Below are positions 30,311 through 42,212 of a stretch of DNA of 64,000 nucleotides, piece after piece (within the stretch, counting starts at the first letter, position 1; each line of letters begins with the position of its first letter). Source of the DNA: Paragorgia papillata (taxonomy: Eukaryota; Cnidaria; Anthozoa; Scleralcyonacea; Coralliidae). The DNA is taken from NCBI GenBank assembly GCA_035771165.1, contig JAWNZC010000314.1, positions 6,687,001 to 6,751,000 on the forward strand, read 5' to 3'. A program made the position numbers and the translations under genes. The notes below the pieces were generated by a model, which ran no database searches, had not been told where the DNA came from, and saw only the letters and a program-made list of their open reading frames with translations.

Positions 30311-32882
30311 TCACTTTTGCTTAAATCTGCTGATGTGGCTTGCAATTGCTGCTGATTTATTTGGCTTAGGTTTTGTAGCAATATTTTTGGCAAATGGTGT
30401 AGACTTGCAGACTCCAACAACTTCATCACCTTTCAGGACTCTTTCCATCATGTCATCTAGGTAACTATATGTCTTCGGCTGTTTTATTGGTTTGACCACC
30501 CATGTCTTACGAACTTTTGGAAAGACCACATTGTACCGTAGACTGCCTTTTGATTCACCATGCTGGACCACGGCTTGCTCCCTTGTACAATTGTTTGTTG
30601 TTATCAAGGGCAGCTAACTGTGTCCTAGCAACCATTCCTTCGTAACTAAAATGCTGTCTTTTGGGACAGTATTTCAGCATCATGGAATGGTACACCTCCA
30701 GATTACCAGTGTGATGGAATTCTTGTGACCAACTTCATATCCTTCAACAGTCGGCTGTTGAAGACAATCTCTTCCAATGCCACATGTGCAGCGGTTCCAG
30801 GTTTGAGCCAACATATTGCTTTCACCTCTCTTCTTGTAAGCTTGTGATGGACACATTTCTTGAAGAGCTTTGACTTTCTCCATGAATGCTTGTTACCAAT
30901 ATGATGAACAATGGAAGTCCATTTTTCAATGAGTAGGTCATAATTCCCCTCACATGTTGATATGCTCCACCAGAAATGAGCTGATACAGACTGTATCCAG
31001 GTCATTAGTTCTGCACAATCCTTCTTCTTGGCCTTTTTTGTTAGTTTCTTGACCACCCATTTAGCAAGATGCCATACATCATACTGGTGTGTGATTTTAG
31101 GATGCTTCTTCTTCATCTCAGATGTAATTGTAACATGTCTATCAGTTGTCAAGCACTTCACCTTTACTTTTTTTGCCTTCATATTTTGGAGGACTCGATT
31201 GCACCCTTCTGCTTCCATAGCATTAGATGAAGACACCTCAGTAACTTGCACAATACTGAAATCAATAATTTTACTGCTGCTTTCGTCCATTATTGTATAT
31301 GTACCATATTTTGCACAGTGTCCAGGACTATCACTTCTGCCATCTCCACACACTTCTAATTTATTTGATTTTCTTATCTCTTTGAACAGGTTATCTTGGT
31401 GTTCTTTCCAAGTCTTCTCGATCACAGGAAATAGAAAATTCTTCTGTATTTTATAGAAGAGAGCACTGCTTATAAAAGCCAGGTTGAGGCGACATGCCAG
31501 TGAATTTACATTTTGCGAATGAATTACCACTGAAGAGTATGGATGCTGCAATCATCATATTTCCTGCAACTTTTCCATGAATCATGGGTTGCGATTGCCA
31601 TGTTTTATCATGGCCATCAATACATGATGATTGTACCACAACCATACTACCAACAAAAGTTTTAGAACTTTCAGCTATGGGTTTACCACAAGTGGAACAA
31701 CTGACAAAAAGCTTATCGAGTTGTTCTTCAAACACAATAAACTTTTTCTGTTTGCAGGGGGCCCCTATCTGGTTCATTATCAGCTTCTGTTTCAGATTGG
31801 CTGTCTGCAGAACCAGGCAAGTAAATATCCTCAGTATTAATCTCCATCAGAATCTGAATCAACTGGCCCTGAAGAAATGCTTTTTGAAGGAGATATATAC
31901 TGAGCTTGACTTGTAGAAGGAATGGGTGAAGAAGGCAGAGTTTTATGGCTATAACAATGGTCAACAGTAACAGAATGTGTAACTTCATGTGGACTTGGGG
32001 GGTTGTTATCTGTTTTGACAGGCAAGAAGTACAGGTTCCGTTTGCACTTCAACACTTCTAGTTGCTCTCACTAACAGTTCACATTGGATCTCAGTATCAG
32101 TTGTAGTTGTTGTTGTGCCACAGTCTTCAGCAAAGGATAAAACTAAAGGAGCATCAGTACAAGTACCTTCAGACGATTTGCAATTCTTCGATACTCGCCA
32201 GCCCAAGATCTTCATCGGTGAATTGCATTTCACTTACATCGTTAGCGCTACTAGCAGAGTTTTCAGGTGATTCGCAAGGTATTGGGTTCACATACTCTGC
32301 CTTTGAGGTTGTTTCGAATGAAACAAGGTTGTCTAACATCTTATAATAAGAAAATATGTAATGTCTGAATGTAATGTCTGAATGTAATGTCTGGATAATC
32401 ATTTAACTACAATAAACACATAGAAAACAAACTTTAGTCATTGTGTTTGTTTTGAATTTTATTCATTTTTTAAATATGTACGAGTATTTATAATATATAT
32501 ACACAACGTATAAACTCCGCCAAATCAACTATGTGTTACAGCCGGCAATACCTCTTGTCTGGAGCGTCTGAAATTTCTTCGTTCGCTGGCAACTCTAGGT
32601 TTTTTCGGCACATCTTCGAGGAAATATTGATGGAAGCGAATTACCTTTCAGTTTCCTCCTTTTCTGGTAGCCAGCCACTAATCCAGGTATAGTTTTATCG
32701 AAGCAATCAGGCGTAAAATGTTCCGAACAAACAAACGAGTTGCTGCGCGAACGTGGATTAGTACGGCGAATTCTGGCCAGCCAGGCTTGTCGCAGTCGAT
32801 CATCTGCAGGAAGTCGATGGTAACTTATTCCCGCAGTCTTGCGTGAATTATTTGTGCAGTCGGGCACCATGCAATGAGGCAT
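30311..32882 (-). pseudogene. Kolobok transposase with THAP domain, several frameshifts
   Basis: ATG 32882 opens a THAP zinc finger: CMVPDC (C-x4-C), FVCSEHF (CxxH) and SLPSIFPRR, the AVPTIF-like end. A 1-bp loss in an A run near 32607 and a donor near 32552 follow. Exon 2 starts after an AG near 32344. It carries the transposase: FIVFEEQLDKLFVSCSTCG, AACGDGRSDSPGHCAKYGT region (GDGRSDSPGHCAKYG), CLTTDRHVTITSEMKKKH, YDVWHLAKWVVKKL and HTGNLEVYHSMMLKYCPKR. Acidic residues in GDGRSD, TTDRH and YDVWH are likely catalytic. Single-base frameshifts are visible near 32010, 31852, 31758, 31515, 30715 and 30560, and probably at 32180. It is inactive if the assembly is right. Confidence 0.88.
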
Positions 32883-33175
32883 TGTAAAAAGTATAAACCG
32901 ATAAACCAAAGATGTTTATGCTAATGAAACACCACGCTGTCGAAGGACAATTTCTTTCTATCACTCAATGACGTCAAAACGCTAATGGGAGCGACCGCTT
33001 TCGCCCGCAAGCAAAGCGAACATGGCGGACTACAGTGTGTCAAAAATACGACAAACAAAGTCAAATTTCTCGAAAACCAAAAAGATTTGAAGGAAATGAA
33101 TACCCATTCCAAAGTAAGTACATATAGACCTTTCATATGAACACCACTTGTTTGGGGGGTAGAGTGTCCCTTTAA

Positions 33176-33544
33176 CATGGACTTTTAGGTAAAAAAGAAC
33201 CAAAAGTTAATTATCTATATCGATTACTGTTGTTTTGAGAATGATCGTTGATGGGATGTCACCAACCTAACAAAGTAAATATTTAGATATAAAAGTATCA
33301 GTTAATGTTCTTTTTTTAAAGTTGACTGTTCTATAGTCCTGGAAACATGCAAAATATTGTGCACTAGTCTTTCTTGCAGTTTCGTCAATGGATTGTTTTA
33401 GAAGATGCTTTTGATGTCAACGCCTAGTTGCAGGTGGTTATCTTATGTGTGGTAAATATGTTGAACTGAAATAATCTGCTACGTTTTAGCATTTTGAAAA
33501 TCGGTTGGTACGGGAAGGTTACACATTATTAAACGATCTGTAAT
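33176..33544. other. Spacer between Kolobok element and tandem array
   Basis: No gene supported. The first bases after TTAA may continue the interrupted LINE on the minus strand, but only weakly. Confidence 0.35.
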
Positions 33545-34525
33545 ATTCCAGTAATGCATGCTCTAACCATTGAGCTATTGAAAATCATATGGTTAGCGAA
33601 GGTTACATATTTCACCATCTGTAATCTTCTGTTCACCATCATCCAGTAATGCATGCTCTAACCATTGAGCTATTGAAAATCATATGGTAAGCGAAGGTTA
33701 CATATTTTACCATCTGTAATCTCCTGTTCACCGCCATCCAGAAACGCATGATCTAACCATTGAGCTACTGAAAATCATATGGTAAGCGAAGGTTACATAT
33801 TTCACCATCTGTAATCTCCTGTTCACCACTATCAGTAATACATGCTCTAACCATTGAGCTATTGAAAATCATATGGTAAGCGAAGGTTACATGTTTCACC
33901 ATCTGTAATCTCCTGTTCACCACCATCCAGTAACGCATGGTCTAACCATTGAGCTATTGAAAATCATATGGTAAGCGAAGGTTACATATTTCACCATCTG
34001 TAATCTCCTGTTCACCACCATCCAGTAATGCATGCTCTAACCATTGAGCTATTGAAAATCATATGGTAAACGAAGGTTACATATTTCACCATCTGTAATC
34101 TTCTGTTCACCATCATCCAGTAATGCATGCTCTAACCATTGAGCTACTGAAAATCATATGGTAAACGAAGGTTACATATTTCACCATCTGTAATCTCCTG
34201 TTCACCACCATCCAGTAACATGCTCTAACCATTGAGCTATTGAAAATCATATGGTAAGCGAAGGTTACATGTTTCACCATCTGTAATCTTCTGTTCACCA
34301 TCATCAGTAGCATGCTCTAACCATTGAGCTATTAAAAATCATGGGGTAAGCGAAGATTACATATTTCACCATCTGTAATCTTCTGTACACCATCGTCCAG
34401 TAATGCATGCTCTAACCATTGAGCTACTGAAAATCATATGGTAAACGAAGGTTACATATTTCACCATCTGTAATCTCCTGTTCACCATCATCCAGTAATG
34501 CATGCTCTAACCATTGAGCTATTGA
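33545..34525 (-). repeat. ~95-bp tandem repeat with tRNA-like A box, about ten copies
   Basis: Read on the minus strand, each unit contains TAGCTCAATGGTTAGAGC, an exact D-arm/box A sequence of a tRNA gene, followed by ATGCATTACTGGATGG, GGTGAACAGGAGATTACAG and a pyrimidine-poor tail. The spacing between successive copies is 95 bp with small indels. A full tRNA fold is not supported: no good anticodon stem or GGTTCGANNCC B box is seen. A tandem tRNA-derived SINE head or pseudo-tRNA satellite is the most likely origin. Confidence 0.85.
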
Positions 34526-35354
34526 AGTGCCAAAGTTCTAAGTTTAAGAGTAAAAAAGTTTTTAAAAGTTTAAGAAAAATAGCTAGTTTTATTTATGTAG
34601 CTTTAAAACGTAGTACATGGAAACAGTACTGCAGTCTTCGATACAACAGTTTTGTTGTCGAAAGCATGTTGCTAGCCATGTACGGTTGATCTTGCAAGTT
34701 TCTCGCACGAAATAAACGTCAATATTAAAAGAATATTGCATTGCATGTGCGAGAGAAATGCATGTAAGAAAACCACTACTAATGTTACACAACACCAAAT
34801 GAAGTTCTATCCAGTTAATAGTGCCAGAAATTGAAGTTATCTTTCAATTGTAAACCATATTTTCTTATTCCGGCATTTCCAGCATCAAATGACCGTCTAC
34901 TTGTGTTTGTGAAAATAAAATGAAATTGCGTTGCATTTATTCTAAACAGAAAGTTCTTCTTAATTTACTGTGAAAACCAAACCTTGGTTGCTTTTTGTAC
35001 TCAAACATGATACGCGTTTGATAACTGGAATAGAATATTTTATGGTGTTGTGTGAAAATAACACTTCGTGTAAATCTTCATGTTGTAAATGAAAATGAAG
35101 TGACCAAAGGAGGAAAAACCCAAAACAAAAAAGCAAAACAAAAAAAAAAACAATAAAAAAAAAGAAACACAAAAGAACAGGGGAAAAAAGAACTTAAAAA
35201 ATGTGAGAAAAATAAGAAAAAGACGAATGAAAAAAGAGAAATCTAAAAAATATTGGACTGCTTATATTCGATAAAAAAATGTGACAATAGTTACTCACAT
35301 TAACTAATTCATTTGTACTGGAATGTTAAAAACGGGAGCTGTGTCCCTGGCAAG
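34526..35354. other. AT-rich stretch with A-rich low-complexity tract
   Basis: An A-rich region of about 140 bp lies at 35105-35250 with scattered C and G. No gene supported. Confidence 0.5.
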
Positions 35355-36095
35355 TGAATCATGCACTGAAACTTTTATGGCAGTCGAAATTTGGTGTTGC
35401 AATTCAATTTCTGTGCTCTCTCGTGGAACTACCCACACAATGAGACATCATCTAGAATCTTGAGACTTTCAAATGACGCTGATGAGCCTAGAATGCAACT
35501 GACTGTACTTGAACATCCCTAGTTTAGACAATGATGGTGTCCGTACGAACAAACGACAGTTATCACAGTTGACCTTCACTTCAGGATGGCAAGGTCTCTC
35601 TGTTCCCTCTGGCAACGTATCTGCTGCTGAGCTTTGTCCGTAACACCTTGATGATGAAACCTGCTCGTCATTCTCCCAGCAATCTTGTTGCCAAACCCAG
35701 CCAGACCACCTCGCGAGACTTTCTATAGAAGCTAACAGACTTGCTTCATTTCAGCTTTACCATGCTGACTGGATGAATACGAGCTAGCCAGAGTTGTGGT
35801 CTACTACAGCTACTCAGCTGAATTCCTACACTGACACTCCTTCAACCAGACCAGAGATGAGAATGCGAGAAGGACCTGACAATGCACCATGTACTGAAAC
35901 TTTTACGGCAGCCGAAATGGTGCTGCATTTTGGTTCCTATGCTCCCCTGGAACTACCCAAACGATGAAACGCATCATCCAGAATGTTCAGATTCCTAAAT
36001 GAGACTGTTGGCCTGATGAGCCTTGAGTGCAACTGGCTGTTCTCCAACCTCTTAGTTTAAACTGATGGTGTTCATACCGCGAACATTGGTGCAAG
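35355..36095. repeat. Pair of diverged ~205-bp repeats
   Basis: GCACTGAAACTTTTATGGCAG..GAACTACCCACAC..ATGAGACATCAT..GAGCCTAGAATGCAACTG at 35360-35560 is echoed by GTACTGAAACTTTTACGGCAG..GAACTACCCAAACGATGAAACGCATCAT..GAGCCTTGAGTGCAACTG at 35890-36085. Direct orientation, roughly three-quarters identical. No coding frame is conserved between the two. Confidence 0.65.
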
Positions 36096-36389
36096 AGTAT
36101 CGACCACAAGCTGTTGATAAGAGTTGGCTGTGTTCGAGTCCTTAGTCGTATGCTGTGTGAATGATGCAGAAGCTTTGTCGTTGTAAGTACATTATAATCA
36201 AACTGCTGATAACATGTATTAAAGATACGGTAATTCTAGATCAGATCAGTGGAGGGAGATGGTTTGGAAACTCGGCAAAAGTCATTGTTCTATGGTTTTG
36301 TTCAATTTGTCTAATTTCACGGTCACTGAACGTATTGTATTTTCTGTATAATGAAGTAGTCGTCCAATAGCAACGTTCGGGTATAATTA

Positions 36390-36458
36390 GTGCAGTCCTT
36401 CGTCGTCACGTGTTGTAAGTCCTTTGTTCGTTGTGTAGTCCTTCGTCGTCACGTGTCC
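36390..36458. repeat. Short direct repeat with CGTCACGTGT
   Basis: TCCTTCGTCGTCACGTGT occurs at about 36393 and 36437, 44 bp apart. It contains a CACGTG core like the host repeat at 8.6 and 18.9 kb, but the flanks differ. Confidence 0.6.
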
Positions 36459-36698
36459 ATAGAATTTACTTTCTTCGACCAATTGCCTTCCTCCAACATG
36501 AACACAATAACATGACCATTGCATAATCTTGAAAGACCATGGATCTTCCAAACCATCCCCCTCCACTAACTATGATCAGATAGAGGTTAAATATTGGTCC
36601 CCTAACCCTTTGTTGGTTTCCAGGAGCTCTCCCCTTGACGAGTAAAATCGTCTGGTGTTAGCCAAAGTAAAACGATGAACTCCATTTCCAATATCTAT

Positions 36699-36889
36699 CC
36701 CTATACGTGGAACGCTAACTTCAGTCATAACGCTTCAAAAGTGAAGTCAACATTTTGTACTTATTACGTCACTTCCAGTCCCCTGACGCGAACCACGTAT
36801 TGGCCGCGTATATTATAGGGGGACTGAAGGCGACGTAATAGAGCTTGACTTCACTTCTTGACCCGAAGTTAGCGTTCCAGATATGAGGG
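36699..36889. mobile_element. MITE-like inverted repeat (GGAACGCTAACTTC ends)
   Basis: GGAACGCTAACTTC at 36709 pairs with GAAGTTAGCGTTCC at 36865. Further in, GTGAAGTCAA pairs with TTGACTTCAC and TTCCAGTCCCCT with GGGGACTGAAGG. The whole 190 bp could fold into one hairpin. The outer motif GGAACGCTAA is shared with the larger element at 57.4-58.35 kb. Confidence 0.65.
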
Positions 36890-36992
36890 GAGAATGGGAG
36901 GAAGATGTTGTTCACTGGAGTAAAATTAATAAGATACCAAAAGGCAACTGTGGCCAGTAAAGAGCTAACGTCTTACGGGGTCATTACTATTC

Positions 36993-37014
36993 GTGTGTGT
37001 GTGTGTGTGTGTGT
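36993..37014. repeat. (GT)n microsatellite
   Basis: About eleven GT dinucleotides. Confidence 0.95.
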
Positions 37015-37372
37015 TTGGTTTATTTTAAGAAAGTTGGCTTCACCACTCTTGCCGTTCAACTGGAGATAGTTCCTTGAGAGGGCAAGAGCCAGAAACAGAA
37101 GTGCTAGTTGATGCAAAAAAATACTTTCGATACCGTTTAATTCCATTTTTTGTTCAGCTTCTTATGTTCTGCTTTTCTTTTTAAGGAACGATACATGACT
37201 TGACAATCGAATGTGAAGAACTTGGCGGTTAATAGTTGACGAGGTTTCAATCAAGAATTTGAAAGCTTGGTATGTATATTGCACATTTCAGAATTATTCA
37301 CTAAACAACCTGGCAAACAACACGGCTGGTGATGTTGAAATACGTCGTTAGCAAATTTCGATTGTTTCAGTT

Positions 37373-37430
37373 GTCGTTGCCTTGTATTCTCGCCTGTTCG
37401 TTCGCGTAAGCGAGAAAACAAGGCAACGAC
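37373..37430. other. 58-bp perfect-ended hairpin
   Basis: GTCGTTGCCTTGT and CTCGC pair with GCGAG and ACAAGGCAACGAC around a 16-base loop, with a 3x3 internal mismatch (ATT/AAA). Stem length is in the range of a small-RNA precursor or a short foldback element. No promoter evidence. Confidence 0.6.
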
Positions 37431-39466
37431 ATCTGAATTGAAGTGGACATTTTTGTAGTCCTTCTGAGGCAGACTGTCAAATATTTGATCTTGTCCTTAG
37501 ACCACTGCATGCATGATTCATGAAAGTTGAGAATTATTTTCTTTGCGAGCACTCGGACTTGCCATGTTTACACAAGAGTCTGGTTTGACAACTAACAAAA
37601 TTGGCGCCAAAGACACGTTCGTAAGCGCCTGGGTACGAGATTGGACAGAAATTATCATATTGCCGACACTTTACACGAGCCCGGGTCAAGTCAACCCGAA
37701 ATTTACCAAATTTTCACACCTTCGCATCTATCCGACCCAGGTCTTGAAAAGGGTCACCCGGCAAGACAGATTGACCCGGCTATCGTGTAAACGCTAACAG
37801 GAGTTTATTCATAGACGGGTTGACCCGGGTTGGCTCGTGTGAAGGCCCCTTTAATTCATTCAAATAATCTTTAAATTGCAGAGATGAGTTTTACAAGCAG
37901 CTAATGATGATATTTGAGAATTCCAATGTTCGTTGTTGAGCTGAAATATATGAACCATTATGGAAACTGATTGTTAACGATAACTTCTTCTGCACTACAG
38001 GTTAGTTTACTTTGTTCATACAATTTTAAGTTTTGCGGCATACACGTGCAATTTTTTTTCTCGCGTTCGTAACGCAACTGGTTAAATATTACTGCTAGAG
38101 AATAGATTAGTAGCGAACCATTAATTATCAAGCTAATATTGTGATTACTTTATTCATTGCAGAGTGAAATGTACCAAGAACTGAGAAAAATTAGATTGAA
38201 GATTACGTCGTCTCCTTTTGGATGGTGTTACTTCAGTCAAAACCACTATTTCTATTGAACTACGGAATTAAAGGTAAAGTGGTTTACTGGATTATTTCCA
38301 CTTCAGTATTCTAGTCAAGAAAAAGAACCTGCAGAAAATAACGCTAGTGCAGTGACAAAGTCGAAAGAAGCGAAGACCTGGAAATACACGATTGATTTTG
38401 AAATAGAAAGTGCCATATAATAAATTATTTAATAACGTCAAGAAAAAACTGCTTGCGGAAATAAGCGTGAAGAGAAAAGCGTTGCAGAGATACCAAAAAA
38501 GAATTGGAGTTTCTCACTGGCTGAGTTTACGAAAGAGGTGAGAAACGTGCTTCTCACACTTGGAATGTAGACGCTACTTTAATACTCATAGAAGCATGCA
38601 TTTTGAAATGCACTGACGCTTTGAAATGCTGTGTTCATTGGATGCAAGCTACTGTGCTGCTATATTAACCAGCCAGACCAGCAGATCAACAATTATCATG
38701 AACAATCACCTTACAATGATAAAGTCGGTGAAGTCGTCGGACAAGACCAACAAGGACTGTCCAAGCTGGTGAAAAATGCTATTTTGAAAATTGTGATGAA
38801 CGATTAACAGTTTCAACTCCAGTGACGTGCAAGTGATGACGGAGCTTTAGAGCGAAATATTAAAGATGAATTTAACATTCAATGGTCAAAGCTTATGGCT
38901 GCAGTCAAGTAATACACTGTATGAATAGAATGAGCACTTTCTGAATTGACAATGATTATTCCTGGTTGTTCAACCTGACTTAAAATCTAGATAAAAGATC
39001 TTATTTTCTGAAATATTAATATAATATGTAATAATAATTTTATTTAGATTAATTATCACTCTTCTACTAAATAGAGGAAAGAAAAAAAACCCAGTTAGAC
39101 CGAGTTTGTCTATGAAGAAACAAACGCTCAACCAGTTGGTCTATATTAAATAGAAATAGAAAATATGAAAGAATACTTATTTGGAAATATAGCTTGCAGC
39201 TCGCCTTGTAAATTAGATACAGATCGGCTGCGAATGATTTGTCGTACTTATCAAATGGATTTATTTCCACCAATGATGAATTACATTAAAAATAAAATAG
39301 TGAATATGTCATCTCAGTGGGCCCAGTTCGAACAGTCAAATCTCCTGTTAAGCCGGTTTTCCTCTGGTGAATTCTGTCGCGCGAAGCGACCCCTTTCTTT
39401 TCTCTTATGAGCTCTCCAGTGGAACTAATTAGAAATCTTTTCCAATTGTTCAATTTTAACAATAGA
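37431..39466. other. Non-coding stretch
   Basis: Contains a segment (37675-37860) with repeated GGTTGACCCGGG-like and CGGGTCAA motifs in both orientations near GGGGCC, suggestive of a degraded MITE. The rest has no recognisable coding or repeat structure. Confidence 0.4.
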
Positions 39467-41519
39467 AACGTTGCTTCGCGTGAAAAAATTCGCCAGTGGA
39501 AAACCAGCTTAAAGGGTTAGCCTTTACTTTTTGGGCATTTTTTCAACTTTTAAAATAGAGTAAAAAAATGATAATTTAGCTAAATATAGCCTTCCTGTAG
39601 CAACAAGGCATTATTTGTGCTAAATATTCATATTTGAGCCCTTTTGAAAAAGTAAAACAAAAATGTAAAGGGTTGACCGATTTTGGCCATTTTTCGAACT
39701 TTTGAAATAGGATAAAAAATGTCAAATAAAGCCTTTTTGTATCTACTGCGAAGCAGTAGATATAATGTTGTCGTGCTGTTAAGTTAAGTTAAGTTAACAA
39801 TAGATTGCCTTCGGAGCCAATCAAAACATAGAATTAAACGATTGACTCACGACAAACCACCGAAGCCAAAATTGTAAACGAAGTACTTCATGTAAGTCAA
39901 TGCTATGGAGTTTAATGAGTTAGGCTCGAGAGTGAGATATTCAAGGAGCGAGAATATTTATTTCAAGAATAGAAGTTTTTACAAGCTTAGTAAGTATTTT
40001 AAGTATGAATCGTTGTCAATTTTTAAATGTGATGTACTATAGACGTTGTTGGAATGATGATAAGTTTTTGAAAGCCTCTTTAAAATAGTCTTTGGACAAT
40101 TTCATATTCAGACGAGGCAATTTATATGACCAACATGTTTACATGTATTCATGCAGCAGTCTGATCGGGCTTTGTAAACTGACAAGGCTGTGCAGAAATG
40201 AAATTTTCTTCTAAGAATACAAAACTAGCTTCATGATCAAGCAACAATAGTCAAATGTCAGTGAAAGGCTATGTAGAGAGTACAGGCCCAAACGGCAAAA
40301 TTTATTCTACCTTTTACTGCATGCATGCAGATACAGTATATGTCTACTCGATCTTGAAGAACAATTAATGTATAGTTGCTTTCATAATTTTGATGACAAT
40401 TGCTGGAGATTTTCGTTCACAACTTCATTATTTCTAAACTTTACAGCAGTCATACTTCAGACACCAAATGGATTGCATTATTATTATTTGACAAATTGTT
40501 GTAACAAAGTTATTGTATCTGCGCAGCAGATATATTGCTATCGTGTTGTGTGTGTGTTTGTGTGTTAACTTTTTTGTGTAACCACTGACCTGTAGTATGT
40601 GCTGTAGTCTAACTCTCTAATCAATGCGCGACAATTACATCGGGGACAATCGAAGCTTAGAATTTTTTGGCGTCAACGTACGAGCTGTCAGGTTGAACGA
40701 TGGAAACAAGTATTCTTTAATCCCGATCGTGTTTATAATATTATTTCGTCGCCACATCAAAAGAGCAATCGCTATTTTCGAAGAAAGACAATATTGCTGA
40801 TACAAATGGCAAGTATTTTTAACATGACTTATAGTAAACTTGCAAGTGTGATCTATCACAGTTTTTGTGCGTTATACAGAACGATTGAAGAGTTGACAAA
40901 AGGTTTTCAACTCGTTGGGCGATTTTATATTGAGTCAGGCGACTGACAGGCCAACACGTGTACTATATAAAACTGTTTATGAATTAGGACCGTGGTCTTC
41001 AAGTGACAAACATTACTCTTCGGAAGGCAAACAATTGTCTTTGGAGGAAACGTACAAGTATTTATTTCACAACCGGTAGCATCATTTTACATTTTTAATG
41101 CCATCAAGTGTATTTAGCAGTACACACATGTACTCATTGACTGCTTGCTGTATAAAGTTGTATCTGATAAACAATCCAAGATTTCGAACTAGATTTTTCT
41201 ATTTAGCTTATAGATACGTGGCATACATGTCAGGTAAACAACCTCACTGCCTTATTAATAAGAATAACAAGTATATATTTCACAACATGTACAGGTAGCA
41301 TTCTTTTACATTTTTAAAGCAATCAAGTTTATTAGCAGTGCCTATTTAATAAATATTAGGTTGTTGTAAGTTGACAAAGTTGTATCTAATAAACCACGAT
41401 CTGACCCACGATTTATTTTCTTTAATATCACGGGATTGGCTTGTTATCTCATTCACTTATTAGTTAGTTATTACGTTCACTGAACTGGCCTGTTTACAAG
41501 GAGGTAGGGTTACCCTAGC

Positions 41520-41720
41520 ACCCAAGTCAAAGTTAGGGTCATCTTGCTGCCCAGGTCAACTTTATTAGACCTGGTTACCAAGCACTAATAACAAGTAGGC
41601 AGGTGGCAGGTAGGTGTGTTATCCCTACCAAATGCATTTACAAGGACAAAACATAACCTGGATACTAGGGTAACCCTGGCAGCTGGGTTACCCTAGTAGC
41701 ATCCTTGTAAACACAACAAA
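41520..41720. other. Stretch of repeated TAGGGTAACCCT-like motifs
   Basis: GTAGGGTTACCCTAGCA, CTAGGGTAACCCTGGCA and GGGTTACCCTAGTAGCA recur within 200 bp in both orientations. May be a small inverted-repeat element. No gene. Confidence 0.35.
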
Positions 41721-42103
41721 CAAAAAATGCAAGAAATGTATGATAACTAGGGTAATACGAGTGCTTTAGACACTTCCCAAATTTGCTTCAATGGGCATGA
41801 ACAATGGTTTGAAATCGAGGTTGAATATCAGGGATGATAGTGAATGCATTACGATTTCATGTCAACCTTGAGTTTGTGCCATTGTTTCATAATAGGCACT
41901 ATTTATAGGCTATAAATTCTGTTCTAATGTGTTCAGTGCAGATACATGTATGCTATGCATACCTTTTGTTTAAATACTTTATTAGTCAAATTTTGTGAGT
42001 TGTTATTGATGTACTGTGTTAAAATTTGATTGGCCTACTAAACTTTACAATAACCATACTTTATTACCATAGGTTTTAAATAGTACCATAGCTTTAATAG
42101 TCA

Positions 42104-42212
42104 AGCTATGATCACACTGCCTCTCACCACGAGGACCTAAGTGAAGCCCGATTTGATTGAGTTAGTATTTGAATGGGTGACCATGCACATATCTGCATGG
42201 GCTTGGGACTCA
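42104..42212 (+). repeat. 5S-rRNA-like SINE head
   Basis: The core GAGTTAGTATTTGAATGGG followed by TGACC matches the internal control region and 3' domain of 5S rRNA (GTTAGTACTTGGATGGG). It is preceded by GGACCTAAGTGAAGCCCG at the correct spacing. The 5' half is too divergent for a functional 5S gene. A 5S-derived SINE (SINE3-like) head is the likely identity. Confidence 0.6.

Larger units (their letters stand above)
28813..33171. mobile_element. Kolobok-type DNA transposon carrying a P2X7-ballast-like gene
   Basis: Bounded by TTAA at 28809-28812 and 33172-33175. The terminal inverted repeats of ~217 bp (28813-29029; 32954-33171) start AGGGACACTCTACCCCCC and differ at fewer than ten positions, so the insertion is recent. 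Coding content on the minus strand is a THAP domain plus Kolobok transposase; on the plus strand it is a two-exon P2X7-cytoplasmic-domain-like gene. The genes converge near 30.0-30.3 kb. TTAA targets and THAP transposases are defining for Kolobok. The cargo gene is not a standard component. Confidence 0.93.

Noticed and set aside
33545..34525. Functional tRNA genes
   Set aside because: Only the D arm matches; anticodon and T arms do not fold and no B box is visible.
34960..35172. Hydrophobic Phe-rich frame on the minus strand
   Set aside because: Produced by an A-rich low-complexity tract; not a membrane protein gene.
42104..42212. Functional 5S rRNA gene
   Set aside because: The 5' half diverges too far to form helices I and II; only the promoter-like core is kept.
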